64,000 bases of DNA from an uncultured Gellertiella sp. (GTDB lineage Bacteria; Pseudomonadota; Alphaproteobacteria; Rhizobiales; Rhizobiaceae). The notes under the pieces were generated by a model. It did not search any database. It was not told where the DNA came from and saw only the letters and a list, made by a program, of their open reading frames with translations. The stretch lies in NCBI RefSeq assembly GCF_963457605.1, contig NZ_OY735139.1, forward strand, positions 2,448,001 through 2,512,000. Direction: 5' to 3'. The stretch's first letter is position 1, and each line of letters begins with the position of its first letter. The translations under genes were made by a program, and so were the position numbers. Positions 49,367 to 58,718 of the stretch are shown piece after piece.

Positions 49367-50350
49367 ATGCTCGGCAAATTTTTCCCCTCATCCCGGCGGC
49401 CGTTCAATTCCCTGTCGGAGCAGGAGATCCTGGCGCTGGCCATCTCGTCGGAAGAGGATGATGCCCGCATTTATCTTGCCTATGCACAGGCGCTGAAACC
49501 CGGCTTTCCGCAGAGCGCCAGGGTCTTCGAGGAGATGGCAGAGGTCGAAAACAGTCACCGTGCCCTGCTGATCGACCTGCATCGAAAGAGGTTTGGCGAG
49601 ATCATTCCGCTGATCCGGCGCGCCCATGTCAGTGGCTTCCTGGAGCGCAAGCCCGACTGGCTGAGGGCCAGCCTGTCACTGGATTCCATCCGCGACGAGG
49701 CCCAGTCGATGGAGGCGGAAGCCAATCGTTTCTATCTGGCTGCTGCCCAGCGCACCACGGATGCGGCGACCCGCAAATTGCTGGGCGACCTCGCTCTGGC
49801 CGAGCAGGGACATGAGGATACCGCCCGGTTGCTGGAGGCCGAGCATCTGCCGGAGGCGGTCCGCTCCGAGGAAAACGATGCCTCGCAGCGGCAATTCGTG
49901 CTCACCTATGTGCAGCCGGGCCTGGCCGGGCTTATGGATGGATCGGTGTCGACCCTGGCCCCGATCTTTGCCGCAGCCTTTGCCACGCAGGATACCTGGC
50001 AGACCTTTCTGGTCGGGCTTTCAGCGGCGGTCGGGGCCGGCATATCGATGGGCTTTACCGAAGCCGCCCATGATGACGGCAAGATTTCCGGTCGCGGCTC
50101 GCCCGTCAAGCGCGGGCTGGCTTCAGGGATCATGACTGCCGTCGGCGGGCTCGGCCATGCGCTGCCCTACCTGATCCCGCATTTCTGGACGGCCACGGCA
50201 GTTGCTGGTGCCGTGGTTTTTGTCGAGCTCTGGGCGATTGCCTTCATCCAGAACAAATACATGGAAACACCCTTCCTGCGCGCCGCCTTCCAGGTGGTGC
50301 TCGGCGGCTCGCTGGTTCTGGCCGCCGGCATCCTGATCGGTCAGGCCTGA
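49367..50350 (+). CDS. mbfA: Membrane-bound ferritin/VIT1 protein (MbfA), iron exporter
   Basis: 327 residues. The N-terminal ferritin-like domain has repeated ExxH-type iron ligands (SSEEDDARIYLAYAQ, EMAEVENSHRALLID, MEAEANRFYLAAAQ, LALAEQGHEDTARLLE). The C-terminal VIT1 membrane domain has about five helices (QPGLAGLMDGSVSTLAPIF, AGISMGFTEAAHDDG). Exports iron and protects from iron and peroxide stress in rhizobia and Agrobacterium. The Irr box supports the name. AAAGGAG precedes ATG. Confidence 0.92.
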   Translation: MLGKFFPSSRRPFNSLSEQEILALAISSEEDDARIYLAYAQALKPGFPQSARVFEEMAEVENSHRALLIDLHRKRFGEIIPLIRRAHVSGFLERKPDWLRASLSLDSIRDEAQSMEAEANRFYLAAAQRTTDAATRKLLGDLALAEQGHEDTARLLEAEHLPEAVRSEENDASQRQFVLTYVQPGLAGLMDGSVSTLAPIFAAAFATQDTWQTFLVGLSAAVGAGISMGFTEAAHDDGKISGRGSPVKRGLASGIMTAVGGLGHALPYLIPHFWTATAVAGAVVFVELWAIAFIQNKYMETPFLRAAFQVVLGGSLVLAAGILIGQA

Positions 50351-50377
50351 GCGGCCCGGCAGGGACAGGCAGAAAAT

Positions 50378-50401
50378 GGCCGGGAGATCCGGCCTTTTTT
50401 T
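50378..50401 (+). terminator. Terminator after mbfA
   Basis: GGCCGG/CCGGCC stem (50378-50383, 50389-50394), loop GAGAT, followed by seven T residues. Confidence 0.85.
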
Positions 50402-50422
50402 CAGGTTGCAGGAGGGCTTCGC

Positions 50423-51037
50423 CTATTGCAGCGCGCCCACCAGGACATCGCTGCCGTTTTCGATGGATACCCAGCGACCGCTGTCGAAGGTCGCCTGACG
50501 CTTCAGGTACTGGTAGGGCGTGGCATACCAGGGCTTCACCTCATTTTCGAGATTGTCGAGAATGAAATCGCCGCCTGCGGTGCGCAGCGTCAGCACGGCG
50601 TGGCCTTCGCCATCCGGCTTGCGCACCACCGTCAACAGCAAGGCGGATTCGGGAAAGCCCTTCTGGATCAGGATCTTGCGCTTCAGCAGGGCGAAATCCT
50701 CGCAGTCGCCCGCCGTCGTCGGGATGGACCAGAATTCCTCGCGGCCATAAAGCTCGAGGTCGGTTACCGGCGTGATCGTCGTATTCACTGACAGATTGAC
50801 GTCGCGGATCACCTGCCAGCCGGCGTCTGTGACGCGGGGGGCAGCGAGATTGGTCTTGATCGCGTGGCATTCGGCCGGATTGGTGCGGCAAAATTCGTAA
50901 TGGCCGATCGGCTGCGATGTGACGCTGCCGGTGATCATGCCGGCCATCGGCCGGGGCGACGGCGCGGCAGCAGATGTCGACACGGACATTGCAAGCAATG
51001 CCGCCAACAGTTGGGCTATCCTCAAACGCGTGATCAT
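50423..51037 (-). CDS. Bacterial transglutaminase-like cysteine protease (BTLCP, COG3672)
   Basis: 204 residues from ATG 51037. N-terminal signal (AQLLAALLAMSVSTSAAAPS). Catalytic Cys in TTAGDCEDFALLKRKILIQK, His in GEGHAVLTLRT, Asp in FILDNLEN. Typical of the alphaproteobacterial periplasmic family often encoded near LapD/LapG-like systems, but those partners are not visible here. Likely periplasmic protease or amidase. CRTNPAEC early in the mature part is conserved. Confidence 0.85.
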   Translation of the reverse strand: MITRLRIAQLLAALLAMSVSTSAAAPSPRPMAGMITGSVTSQPIGHYEFCRTNPAECHAIKTNLAAPRVTDAGWQVIRDVNLSVNTTITPVTDLELYGREEFWSIPTTAGDCEDFALLKRKILIQKGFPESALLLTVVRKPDGEGHAVLTLRTAGGDFILDNLENEVKPWYATPYQYLKRQATFDSGRWVSIENGSDVLVGALQ

Positions 51038-51135
51038 ACCGGAGCCTCGCAAAACCTTAACAAAGGATTAAGGGCGCAAAAGGCCGGGAGTCAATCGTTA
51101 GGGATCTGTTAACCAAATCCTATCGGGCAATATGG

Positions 51136-51960
51136 TTAATTTTCGGGAGGGGTATCGCCATCGCAAAGTGCCCGTATTGCCGCGCTCATCCGTTCCAGAT
51201 CCTGCGGGCGGGAGAGCCGGTGGTCGCCGTCGCGGATCAGCGTCAGCACGGTATCATCGGCGGGCAGGTGATCCAGCAACCGCAGGGCATGGGCATAGGG
51301 CACGTCGGGGTCGCGCATGCCCTGCAGAATGTGGACAGGGCAGCCAGTCTGGACGATCCCCTGCAGCACCCGGTTCTGCCGTCCGTCCTCAATCAGCGCC
51401 CGGGTAAAGATATTGGGCTCGGGACTGTAGTCTGACCGCTCCTCGAAATGGCCCAGCGTGGCCAGCGACTGCTTCTGCGCGTCGGTCAGGGCGGGTTCGA
51501 TCAGTTCGGCAGTAAAATCCGGCGCAGGCGCAATCAGCACCATGCCCTTCAGTTCCGTCGCAGCCTGCGCCGCGCTGCGCTTGCGCAATTCGGCGGCAAG
51601 CCGGAGTGCGATCCAGCCGCCCATCGACGAACCGATCAGGATCGCCTGCTGCGGATTGACATGATCGATCACCGCCAGACTTTCCTCCAGCCAGCGGCTG
51701 ATGGTGCCGTCGGCGAAGGCCCCGCCGGACTCGCCATGGCCGGAATAGTCGAAGCGGATGGCGGCAAGGCCCATTCTCGCGGCGAGTTCGTCGACAGCGA
51801 CCGCTTTCGACCCCTGCATGTCGGAGCGATAACCGGACAGCCAGACAAGCGCAGGGCTGACGCTGTTGCGGGTTGCGGGACGCAGGCGCAGCGCGATTTC
51901 GCGCCGGTCCCTGCCCGTGCCGACGTCGATAAAGTCCGGTTTGCCGTTATCCAGGGTCAT
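51136..51960 (-). CDS. Alpha/beta hydrolase
   Basis: 274 residues from ATG 51960; a TTG at 51975, with AGGAG 12 bases before it, would add five residues and cannot be excluded. Nucleophile elbow AILIGSSMGGWIALRLA, catalytic Asp around MRDPDVPYAHA, His in IRDGDHRLSRPQ. Substrate unknown; resembles the small serine hydrolases (palmitoyl-thioesterase-like) of alphaproteobacteria. Divergent from infC. Confidence 0.85.
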   Translation of the reverse strand: MTLDNGKPDFIDVGTGRDRREIALRLRPATRNSVSPALVWLSGYRSDMQGSKAVAVDELAARMGLAAIRFDYSGHGESGGAFADGTISRWLEESLAVIDHVNPQQAILIGSSMGGWIALRLAAELRKRSAAQAATELKGMVLIAPAPDFTAELIEPALTDAQKQSLATLGHFEERSDYSPEPNIFTRALIEDGRQNRVLQGIVQTGCPVHILQGMRDPDVPYAHALRLLDHLPADDTVLTLIRDGDHRLSRPQDLERMSAAIRALCDGDTPPEN

Positions 51961-52142
51961 GGGGATCCGATCCAACAGAGTTCTGGGCTCCTTTTTCAGC
52001 AGTTTTTTCCATTATGCAATCGCCCGTATCGGCCGGCGAGGCCTTCCTGCCGGTCGGCGAGGTTGCTTCCGCCCCATATTTATCGGTCAAAAAGCCCGAG
52101 AAAGCGGCATTGGCGGGGTGATTTTTCCGTTGAACCATGCTA

Positions 52143-52175
52143 TTGACATCGCCGCGCCGATAGCGACATTGCAGA
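52143..52175 (+). promoter_or_regulatory. Candidate infC promoter
   Basis: TTGACA at 52143-52148 upstream of infC. The -10 about 17 bases later (ACATTG) is poor, as often in alphaproteobacteria. No other gene-like content is visible in the gap from the hydrolase start to infC (about 280 bases). Confidence 0.4.
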
Positions 52176-52239
52176 CCACAAAAGCCCCGTGGTGCAGCGC
52201 CGCAGGCAACGGATATCAATAATTCAGGAGAATACGACC

Positions 52240-52776
52240 ATTCGCAGACCTTTCAAAGCCGATGCCCCGACCAAGGACGGGCCGCGCGCCAATCGAGAAA
52301 TCCGCGTTCCGCGCATTCAGCTTATCGATGCCGAAGGCCAGAACCTCGGGGTCATCCAGACCGATCAGGCCATGCGCATGGCCGAAGAAGCGGGTCTGGA
52401 TCTGGTAGAAATTTCCCCGAATGCCGAGCCGCCGGTATGCAAGATCCTCGATCTCGGGAAGCTGAAATATGCGACCCAGAAGAAGGCGGCCGAAGCGCGC
52501 AAGAAGCAGAAGATCGTCGAGGTCAAAGAAATCAAGATGCGCCCCAACATCGACACCCATGACTATGAGGTGAAGATGAAGGCGATGAGCCGGTTCTTTG
52601 AAGATGGCGACAAGGTCAAGGTCACGCTGAAGTTCCGCGGCCGCGAAATGGCGCACCAGGAACTGGGCCTCAAGCTGCTGCTCCAGGTGAAGGAAGACAC
52701 GCTGACCTTCGCAAAAGTGGAAGCCGAGCCGAAGCTCGAAGGCCGCCAGATGATGATGGTGCTGGCACCGAAGTAA
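52240..52776 (+). CDS. infC: Translation initiation factor IF-3, predicted AUU start
   Basis: 178 residues. IF3 N- and C-domains: [20 protein letters not shown], then [20 protein letters not shown] (N-domain), [20 protein letters not shown] and [17 protein letters not shown] (C-domain). The conserved start RRPFK is reached only from ATT at 52240, which has CAGGAG 9 bases before it. The upstream in-frame ATG at 52189 would add 17 odd residues across the binding site. AUU is the known autoregulatory start of E. coli infC. Confidence 0.93.
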   Translation: MRRPFKADAPTKDGPRANREIRVPRIQLIDAEGQNLGVIQTDQAMRMAEEAGLDLVEISPNAEPPVCKILDLGKLKYATQKKAAEARKKQKIVEVKEIKMRPNIDTHDYEVKMKAMSRFFEDGDKVKVTLKFRGREMAHQELGLKLLLQVKEDTLTFAKVEAEPKLEGRQMMMVLAPK

Positions 52777-52805
52777 CGGATCTGGAAAAATCCGGATCTG
52801 CCCAG

Positions 52806-52829
52806 GCCGTCCCTGTCGGGACGGCTTTT
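52806..52829 (+). terminator. Terminator after infC
   Basis: GCCGTCCC (52806-52813) and GGGACGGC (52818-52825) form a perfect 8-bp stem, loop TGTC, followed by TTTT. It separates infC from rpmI-rplT, which are usually co-transcribed with it, so rpmI-rplT probably have their own promoter in 52830-53033. Confidence 0.75.
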
Positions 52830-53033
52830 CATTGCCCGCTTAGTCAGGCAGCATCCCGGGGCGCTGCCGGATGGGTGCGGCAAAGATTCTGAAGGGCTGC
52901 CGTTGCACTTTTTCGGGTGCCCGGTTATAAGCGCCCGTCCGAACGGTCCGGCAGGGCATGCCGTGGCCGTTCTTTATGCTTGAAAACGGGCTTCGTCTGC
53001 CTGTTTCGATACAAAGAACAATGGAGTAGCAAA

Positions 53034-53237
53034 ATGCCCAAGATGAAGACGAAATCGTCTGCCAAGAAGCGGTTCAAGATCACCGCAACTGGCAAGGTCA
53101 AGGCGGCTGCCGCCGGCAAACGCCATGGCATGATCAAGCGGTCCAACAAGTTCATTCGTGACGCCCGCGGCACGATGGTTCTGGCAGAACCGGATGGCAA
53201 GAAGGTCATCAAGAACTACCTGCCCAACGGTCTCTGA
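53034..53237 (+). CDS. rpmI: Ribosomal protein L35
   Basis: 67 residues. [20 protein letters not shown] and [20 protein letters not shown] are the standard L35 sequence; very basic and full length. Located 36 bases before rplT, as in most bacteria. Confidence 0.97.
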   Translation: MPKMKTKSSAKKRFKITATGKVKAAAAGKRHGMIKRSNKFIRDARGTMVLAEPDGKKVIKNYLPNGL

Positions 53238-53272
53238 GACTGTAGCACCCGCACTTTTAAGGAGATCATGAC

Positions 53273-53677
53273 ATGGCACGCGTAAAACGTGGCGTAACTT
53301 CCCGCGCCAAGCACAACAAGGTATTCAAGGCAGCCAAGGGCTTCTACGGCCGCCGCAAGAACACGATCCGCGCAGCAAAGGCTGCCGTTGATCGTTCGAA
53401 GGCATTCGCCTACCGCGACCGCAAGGTCAACAAGCGCAATTTCCGCGCACTCTGGATCCAGCGCATCAATGCTGCCGTCCGCCAGGCTGGCCTGACCTAT
53501 GGCCGCTTCATCGACGGCCTCAACAAGGCTGGCATCGCTGTCGACCGCAAGGTTCTGTCCGACATGGCCATCCATGAACCGGCAGCCTTCGGCGCACTGG
53601 TCGAAGCCGCCAAGAAGGCCCTGTCCTACCTGAAGGACTCCGGCACCCAGAACGAGTTTGAAAGCGCGGTCAAGTAA
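53273..53677 (+). CDS. rplT: Ribosomal protein L20
   Basis: 134 residues. [20 protein letters not shown], then [20 protein letters not shown] and [20 protein letters not shown] are typical of L20. An early assembly protein of the large subunit; in other bacteria it also represses its own operon by binding mRNA. AAGGAG at 53259-53264. Confidence 0.97.
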   Translation: MARVKRGVTSRAKHNKVFKAAKGFYGRRKNTIRAAKAAVDRSKAFAYRDRKVNKRNFRALWIQRINAAVRQAGLTYGRFIDGLNKAGIAVDRKVLSDMAIHEPAAFGALVEAAKKALSYLKDSGTQNEFESAVK

Positions 53678-53716
53678 GCCAGCGCGTCCCAAGCTCTTTC
53701 AACGAACCGATTGGGA

Positions 53717-53749
53717 AACCCGCGCTGGCAGGGCTGGCGCGGGTTTTTT
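53717..53749 (+). terminator. Terminator/attenuator between rplT and pheS
   Basis: AACCCGCGC (53717-53725) pairs perfectly with GCGCGGGTT (53737-53745), followed by TTTTT. It could end the ribosomal operon or act as attenuator for pheS as in enterobacteria, but no Phe-rich leader peptide was seen. Confidence 0.8.
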
Positions 53750-53855
53750 CATGCTTTGCCGATCCCCGGGCGTCGCGCGTTCGCGCCTCGCCGCCCGAAA
53801 GCCGCCACGTCCTCTGCCTGACGCCGTCAGGCTGACCATTCCAGGAATCTCCGAC

Positions 53856-54938
53856 ATGTCCGATCTCGACAGTTTGAAATCCACGCTTCTCGACGATGTG
53901 GCCGCTGCCGCCGACGAGGCCGCCATCGAGGCGGTCCGGCTTGCCGCCCTCGGCAAGAAGGGCTCCGTCTCGGAGCTGCTGAAGACGCTTGGCGGCATGA
54001 GCGCCGAGGAGCGCCAGACCCGGGGTGCTGCAATCAATGCGCTGAAGACCGAAATTTCCGATGCCATCGCGGCGCGCAAGGCCGGGCTGAAGCAGGCCGC
54101 GATTGCGGCCCGCCTGAAGGCCGAGACGGTCGATGTCAGCCTGCCGGTGCGTGCCTCGCCCGCCGAGCGTGGCCGCATCCATCCGATCAGCCAGATCGTC
54201 GATGAAATCACCGCGATCTTCGGCGACATGGGCTTTTCGATTGCCGAGGGTCCGGACGTCGAGACCGACTATTACAATTTCACCGCGCTGAACTTCCCCG
54301 AAGGCCATCCCGCCCGCGAGATGCATGACACGTTCTTCTTCCCGCCGGATGAGAATGGCAATCGCAAGGTGCTGCGCACCCATACCTCGCCGGTTCAGGT
54401 GCGCACCATGGAGGCCCAGAAGCCGCCGATCCGCATCATCATTCCCGGCAAGACCTATCGCCAGGATTCCGACGCCACCCATTCGCCGATGTTCCATCAG
54501 GTGGAAGGGCTGGTTGTCGACCGCAAGGCAAATGTCGCCAACATGCGCTGGGTGCTGGAAGAATTCTGCAAGGCCTTCTTCGAGGTGCCGTCGGTGACCA
54601 TGCGGTTCCGCCCTTCGTTCTTCCCCTTCACCGAGCCGAGCTTCGAGGTCGATATCCAGTGCGACCGTTCCGGCTCGAGCGTGAAGTTCGGCGAGGGCAG
54701 CGACTGGATGGAAATCCTCGGCTGCGGCATGGTCCATCCGAACGTGCTGCGTTCCGGCGGGCTTGACCCGGACGAATTCCAGGGCTTCGCCTGGGGCATG
54801 GGCCTCGACCGCATCGCCATGCTGAAATACGGCATGCCTGACCTGCGTGACTTCTTCAACGCCGATATTCGCTGGATGACCCACTACGGCTTCCGCCCGC
54901 TCGACATGCCGACGCTGTTTGGCGGGTTGAGCTCATGA
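53856..54938 (+). CDS. pheS: Phenylalanyl-tRNA synthetase alpha subunit
   Basis: 360 residues from ATG 53856. Class II core: motif 2 region [20 protein letters not shown] with [10 protein letters not shown], and motif 3 [21 protein letters not shown]-terminal coiled coil ([20 protein letters not shown]). Forms the alpha2beta2 enzyme with PheT. Normally adjacent to pheT, but here about 1.3 kb of other genes intervene. Longer upstream frame rejected because of the terminator. Confidence 0.97.
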   Translation: MSDLDSLKSTLLDDVAAAADEAAIEAVRLAALGKKGSVSELLKTLGGMSAEERQTRGAAINALKTEISDAIAARKAGLKQAAIAARLKAETVDVSLPVRASPAERGRIHPISQIVDEITAIFGDMGFSIAEGPDVETDYYNFTALNFPEGHPAREMHDTFFFPPDENGNRKVLRTHTSPVQVRTMEAQKPPIRIIIPGKTYRQDSDATHSPMFHQVEGLVVDRKANVANMRWVLEEFCKAFFEVPSVTMRFRPSFFPFTEPSFEVDIQCDRSGSSVKFGEGSDWMEILGCGMVHPNVLRSGGLDPDEFQGFAWGMGLDRIAMLKYGMPDLRDFFNADIRWMTHYGFRPLDMPTLFGGLSS

Positions 54939-54939
54939 T

Positions 54940-55029
54940 ATGCTGACGGTTCTGCGCAAATACGGTTTTCGTGATCACCGCCAGAAGGTTGTGGAGGCAT
55001 GGGATGAATTCACCAAGTCTGAATCCTGA
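54940..55029 (+). pseudogene. Possible remnant of a DUF4160 gene (29 codons)
   Basis: ATG one base after the pheS stop. The peptide reads MLTVLRKYGFR then DHRQKVVEAWDEFTKSES. The opening VLRxYGFR and the closing VxEAWDEF resemble the start and end of DUF4160 proteins, with the middle missing. DUF4160 genes typically precede DUF2442 genes, and a DUF2442 gene follows. The parent family identification is from memory of short patterns, hence moderate confidence. Confidence 0.45.
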
Positions 55030-55279
55030 AAATGAGCGACCCGTCGAAGCGTGGTGCGATCTCCAGAATTTGCATGTGCGGTTGGCGGATGGGCGCGAGG
55101 TGATCACGCCTTTGTGGTGGTATCCCAGCCTTTATACCGCAACACCAGCCAGCAGGAATTCTATTGAGTTGATGCCGGCCGGGGTTCATTGGCCGGACCT
55201 GGATGAGGATCTCTCCATTCGCGGCATGCTGTCCGGATGGAAATACCCTCAGGCCAGGGCACCGGGGAAGGCGGCTTGA
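55004..55279 (+). CDS. DUF2442 protein
   Basis: 91 residues from ATG 55004 (GGAGG at 54993-54997), overlapping the end of the small remnant frame. LHVRLADGREVITPLWWYPS, then ASRNSIELMPAGVHWPDLDE and DLSIRGMLSGW are the DUF2442 signature. These small proteins usually pair with DUF4160 and are thought to be toxin-antitoxin-like or regulatory. Here the partner looks internally deleted. Complete and apparently intact. Confidence 0.82.
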   Translation: MNSPSLNPENERPVEAWCDLQNLHVRLADGREVITPLWWYPSLYTATPASRNSIELMPAGVHWPDLDEDLSIRGMLSGWKYPQARAPGKAA

Positions 55280-55451
55280 ACGATGGCGGCTTGGTCAGCA
55301 GCCATTTCTTTGGTAAACAGCGTGACGGATTTTGCCCTTTCGGCAACAGCGGACTGCTTGACATGGTTCCGGGCAAAAGGTTCGAGATGTCACGGCCCAG
55401 CGAAAGCTCAAGCGTAAACGTGCGCTTCTATTGGATTTGAAGGAAACGACG
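55280..55451 (+). other. Gap in the pheS-pheT insertion, no confident gene
   Basis: 172 bases. A 45-codon frame from ATG 55283 shows no recognisable pattern. TTGACA occurs at about 55356 without a clear -10, so a local promoter for the following pair is possible. Confidence 0.4.
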
Positions 55452-55766
55452 ATGGCAGGTCTGAGGGCTGTGTATCTGGCACCTGAGGAGGTCGAGAAGA
55501 TCGTGGCTCCGCTGCTGAAGGAGGATTTTGCCGCTTACCACTTCAGGGGCAAGTCCATTCAGGAAGATGAGACCTTTGATGGCGATCCCATCATCCGGGT
55601 CCGTGCCGAGGTCGGCGAAGCGGTTCCGGCTGCCCAGCTGATCCAGACCCTGACCCGAATTCACGATGCCCTGAGGCGCCAGAATGACGAGCGGCTTGTG
55701 TTCCTCAGTGCGCCGGGACCGAATGCCGTCTCTCCGGAAGATCAGGGCGATGAGGATGTCGATTAG
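55452..55766 (+). CDS. Hypothetical protein, possible partner of HEPN protein
   Basis: 104 residues from ATG 55452 (AAGGAAACGACG before it). LAPEEVEKIVAPLLKEDFAA, then RAEVGEAVPAAQLIQTLTRI and an acidic tail (PEDQGDEDVD). Ends 3 bases before the HEPN gene. It could be the antitoxin of the pair; no nucleotidyltransferase motif is visible, so it is not the standard MNT partner. Unknown family. Confidence 0.65.
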   Translation: MAGLRAVYLAPEEVEKIVAPLLKEDFAAYHFRGKSIQEDETFDGDPIIRVRAEVGEAVPAAQLIQTLTRIHDALRRQNDERLVFLSAPGPNAVSPEDQGDEDVD

Positions 55767-55769
55767 ACC

Positions 55770-56243
55770 ATGGGATCGCCATCGCTCGTCGAGCGTCTAC
55801 TTGAGTCTGCCGAGGAACTCCTCAACCTGAAGCGTGGCAGTGCCGCCTATCGCAGACGCGCGGTGAGCGCGGCCTATTATGCCGTTTTTCACGCCCTGGC
55901 GAAGCTGGGCGCGGAGGCGCTTTTGCCGTCGTCCCGACGCAGCGATGACGCCTATGGGCGGGTGTATCGGGCGCTGGAGCACGGGGCATTGAAGAATGTC
56001 TTTGCGCAAGCCCCCTTGAAGGACCACGCTGTTTTCAAGGCAATTGGGCCCCTCATCGTTTCCCTGCAGACAGAACGGCACCGCGCCGACTATTCGCCAC
56101 CATCGAAAGACCTGTTTTCTCCAGCCGATGTTGAAGAACTGATCAACAAGGCACGGGAAATCGTCAAACGGTTGGACAACCTTCCTGAGGCTGATCGTTG
56201 CATGCTTGCGACCTGCCTCCTATTCAAAGAGCGAAAACCATGA
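55770..56243 (+). CDS. HEPN-domain protein (UPF0332-like)
   Basis: 157 residues. Helical: [40 protein letters not shown] (the AxYYAxFH helix of HEPN), then [20 protein letters not shown] (the R-x-R-ADY helix). HEPN proteins are RNases or regulators in toxin and defence systems. The active-site R-x4-6-H is not clearly present (ERHRADY has Arg-His adjacent), so it may be inactive. Overlaps the pheT start by 4 bases. Confidence 0.78.
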   Translation: MGSPSLVERLLESAEELLNLKRGSAAYRRRAVSAAYYAVFHALAKLGAEALLPSSRRSDDAYGRVYRALEHGALKNVFAQAPLKDHAVFKAIGPLIVSLQTERHRADYSPPSKDLFSPADVEELINKAREIVKRLDNLPEADRCMLATCLLFKERKP

Positions 56244-58663
56244 AATTCACACTCTCCTGGCTGAAAGAGCATCTCGAGACGGATGCGTCGCTGGACCAGA
56301 TTTGCGGGAAGCTGACGGCCATCGGGCTGGAGGTCGAGGATGTCGATGACAAGGCGGCGTTCAGGCCGTTTGTGATTGCCCGCATCCTGTCGGCAGAGCA
56401 GCATCCGCAGGCCGACCGGCTGAAGGTGCTGAGTGTCGATACCGGCACGGGTGCGCCGGTGCAGGTGGTCTGCGGCGCGCCGAATGCGCGGGCAGGCCTG
56501 GTCGGCGCCTTTGCGGCCCCCGGCACCTATGTGCCCGGCATCGACGTGACACTTGCCATCGGCACCATTCGCGGCGTCGAGAGCCGCGGCATGATGTGCT
56601 CGGAAAAAGAATTGCAGATGTCGGACAATCACGACGGCATCATCGACCTGCCCGGGGATGCGCCGGTCGGCACCTCCTTTGCAAGCTATGCAGGCCTCGA
56701 CGATCCCGTCATCGAGATCAACCTGACGCCGAACCGTTCCGATTGCACCAGCGTCCACGGCATTGCCCGCGATCTTGCCGCCGCCGGCCTCGGCAGGCTG
56801 AAGGTGCCCGCAGCGCCTGCCTTCGAGGAGAAGGGCGAGACCGGGACCGCCGTGGTTCTCGACCTTGACGACGAGAAACTCTGCCCGGGCTTTGCGCTGC
56901 GGCTGGTGCGTGGCGTGAAGAACGGTCCCAGCCCGGCCTGGCTGCAGCGCCGCCTGCTGTCCATCGGCCTTCGCCCGATCAATGCGCTGGTCGACATCAC
57001 CAATTTCCTGACCTTCGACCAGGGCCGCCCGCTGCATGTCTTCGACGCCGCCAAGGTCAAGGGTGACCTCGTGGTGCGTCGGGCCAGGGACGGCGAAACG
57101 GTGCTGGCGCTCGATGGCCGGACCTATGCGCTTTCGCCCTCGACCGTGGTGATCGCCGATGACGCCGGTGTCGAATCGATTGGCGGCATCATGGGCGGCG
57201 AGCATTCGGGCTGCGACGGGAATACCGTTGACGTACTGATCGAATCCGCGCTCTGGGATCCCCTCAACATCGCGAAATCCGGCCGTTCGCTGGGGATCAT
57301 CACCGATGCCCGCTACCGCTTCGAGCGCGGCGTCGATCCGGCCTGCATGGTCCCCGGCCTCGACCGTGCAACCGAACTGGTGCTGGCGCTCTGCGGCGGG
57401 GTGCCTGCAAAGGCCCGCATCCTTGGCGGGGGGGCGCATGAAGCCCGGGTGATCGATTTCCCCGTCTCGGAGGTCAACCGCCTCACCGGCCTCACGGTGT
57501 CGAGCGCAGAGAGCGTTTCGATCCTGAAGGGGCTCGGCTTCGGCGTCAGCGGTTCGGGCGAGCGGGTATCGGTCTCGGTGCCCTCCTGGCGGCCGGATGT
57601 CGAGGGCAAGGCCGATCTGGTGGAAGAGGTGATGCGCATCCATGGCGTCGACCAGATCAAGCCGGAACCGCTGTCACGCGAAGGCTCGGTGAATGTCCGC
57701 ATTCTCACCACCCTGCAGCTCCGCACCCGGTCCGCCAGGCGGGCGCTTGCGGCGCGCGGCATGCTGGAAGCGGTCACCTGGTCCTTCATTCCCGAAGCCC
57801 AGGCAAAGCTGTTTGGCGGCGGGTCGCCATCGCTGAAGCTGTCCAATCCGATTGCCTCCGACATGTCCGACATGCGGCCCTCGCTGCTGCCGGGCCTTCT
57901 GACTGCTGCCCAGCGCAATGCCGACAAGGGCTTTGGCGATGTGGCGGTCTTCGAAGTGTCGGGCACCTATGAGAATGACCGGCCGGAAGGACAGCGCCGC
58001 GTGGCGGGGGGCATCCGGCGGGGCACGGCCTCGCTGGCGGGTGCCGGTCGCCTGTGGTCGAATGGCCAGAAGGGCGGCGGCAAGCCGGTCGACGTCTATG
58101 ATGCCAAGGCTGATGCGCTGGCGGTCCTCGAAGCCTGCGGCCTGCCGATGGCCAATATCCAGATCGAGCAGGGCGGACCGGACTGGTATCATCCCGGCCG
58201 TTCCGGCACCATCAGGATGGGGCCGAAAATCGTGCTCGGCAGCTTCGGGGAATTCCATCCTTCCGTGCTGGAAGCGCTGGATGTCTCCGGCGCACTCGTC
58301 GGTTTCGAGGTCTTTCTCGATGCCATGCAGGAACCGAAGCGCAAGGCGACCCGCACCAAGCCGTCGCTGGACCTGTCGCCCCTCCAGGCCGTCAGGCGCG
58401 ACTTTGCCTTCGTCGTGGAGAAGTCGGTGGATGCCGCGGCCATCCTCAAGGCTGCCGCCAGCGCCGACCGCAAGCTGATCACCGCCGTCAATGTCTTCGA
58501 CGTCTTCGAAGGCGCGTCGGTCGGGGAGGGCAGGAAGTCGGTGGCAATCGAGGTTCAGATCCAGCCCGTCGAGCGGACGCTTAACGATGAGGATTTCGAA
58601 GCCCTGACGGCACGCATCGTCGGCAATGTCGCAAAATCCACCGGCGGCACGCTGAGGGCCTGA
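56240..58663 (+). CDS. pheT: Phenylalanyl-tRNA synthetase beta subunit
   Basis: 807 residues from ATG 56240 in an ATGA overlap with the HEPN gene. N-terminal [20 protein letters not shown], tRNA-binding EMAP-like domain ([20 protein letters not shown]), B3/B4 editing domain, the class-II-like core and a C-terminal anticodon-binding FDX-ACB domain ([24 protein letters not shown]). Completes phenylalanyl-tRNA synthetase with PheS. Its translation is now coupled to the insertion genes. Confidence 0.97.
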   Translation: MKFTLSWLKEHLETDASLDQICGKLTAIGLEVEDVDDKAAFRPFVIARILSAEQHPQADRLKVLSVDTGTGAPVQVVCGAPNARAGLVGAFAAPGTYVPGIDVTLAIGTIRGVESRGMMCSEKELQMSDNHDGIIDLPGDAPVGTSFASYAGLDDPVIEINLTPNRSDCTSVHGIARDLAAAGLGRLKVPAAPAFEEKGETGTAVVLDLDDEKLCPGFALRLVRGVKNGPSPAWLQRRLLSIGLRPINALVDITNFLTFDQGRPLHVFDAAKVKGDLVVRRARDGETVLALDGRTYALSPSTVVIADDAGVESIGGIMGGEHSGCDGNTVDVLIESALWDPLNIAKSGRSLGIITDARYRFERGVDPACMVPGLDRATELVLALCGGVPAKARILGGGAHEARVIDFPVSEVNRLTGLTVSSAESVSILKGLGFGVSGSGERVSVSVPSWRPDVEGKADLVEEVMRIHGVDQIKPEPLSREGSVNVRILTTLQLRTRSARRALAARGMLEAVTWSFIPEAQAKLFGGGSPSLKLSNPIASDMSDMRPSLLPGLLTAAQRNADKGFGDVAVFEVSGTYENDRPEGQRRVAGGIRRGTASLAGAGRLWSNGQKGGGKPVDVYDAKADALAVLEACGLPMANIQIEQGGPDWYHPGRSGTIRMGPKIVLGSFGEFHPSVLEALDVSGALVGFEVFLDAMQEPKRKATRTKPSLDLSPLQAVRRDFAFVVEKSVDAAAILKAAASADRKLITAVNVFDVFEGASVGEGRKSVAIEVQIQPVERTLNDEDFEALTARIVGNVAKSTGGTLRA

Positions 58664-58677
58664 TCCGGACAATCAGC

Positions 58678-58713
58678 AAAGGGCCGCATCAAGCGCTGCG
58701 CGGCCCTTTGCCC
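58678..58713. terminator. Bidirectional terminator between pheT and the MerR-type gene
   Basis: AAAGGGCCGC (58678-58687) and GCGGCCCTTT (58700-58709) are perfect inverted repeats of 10 bp. A and T runs flank both sides, so it can end transcription from either gene. Confidence 0.85.
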
Positions 58714-58718
58714 CACCC

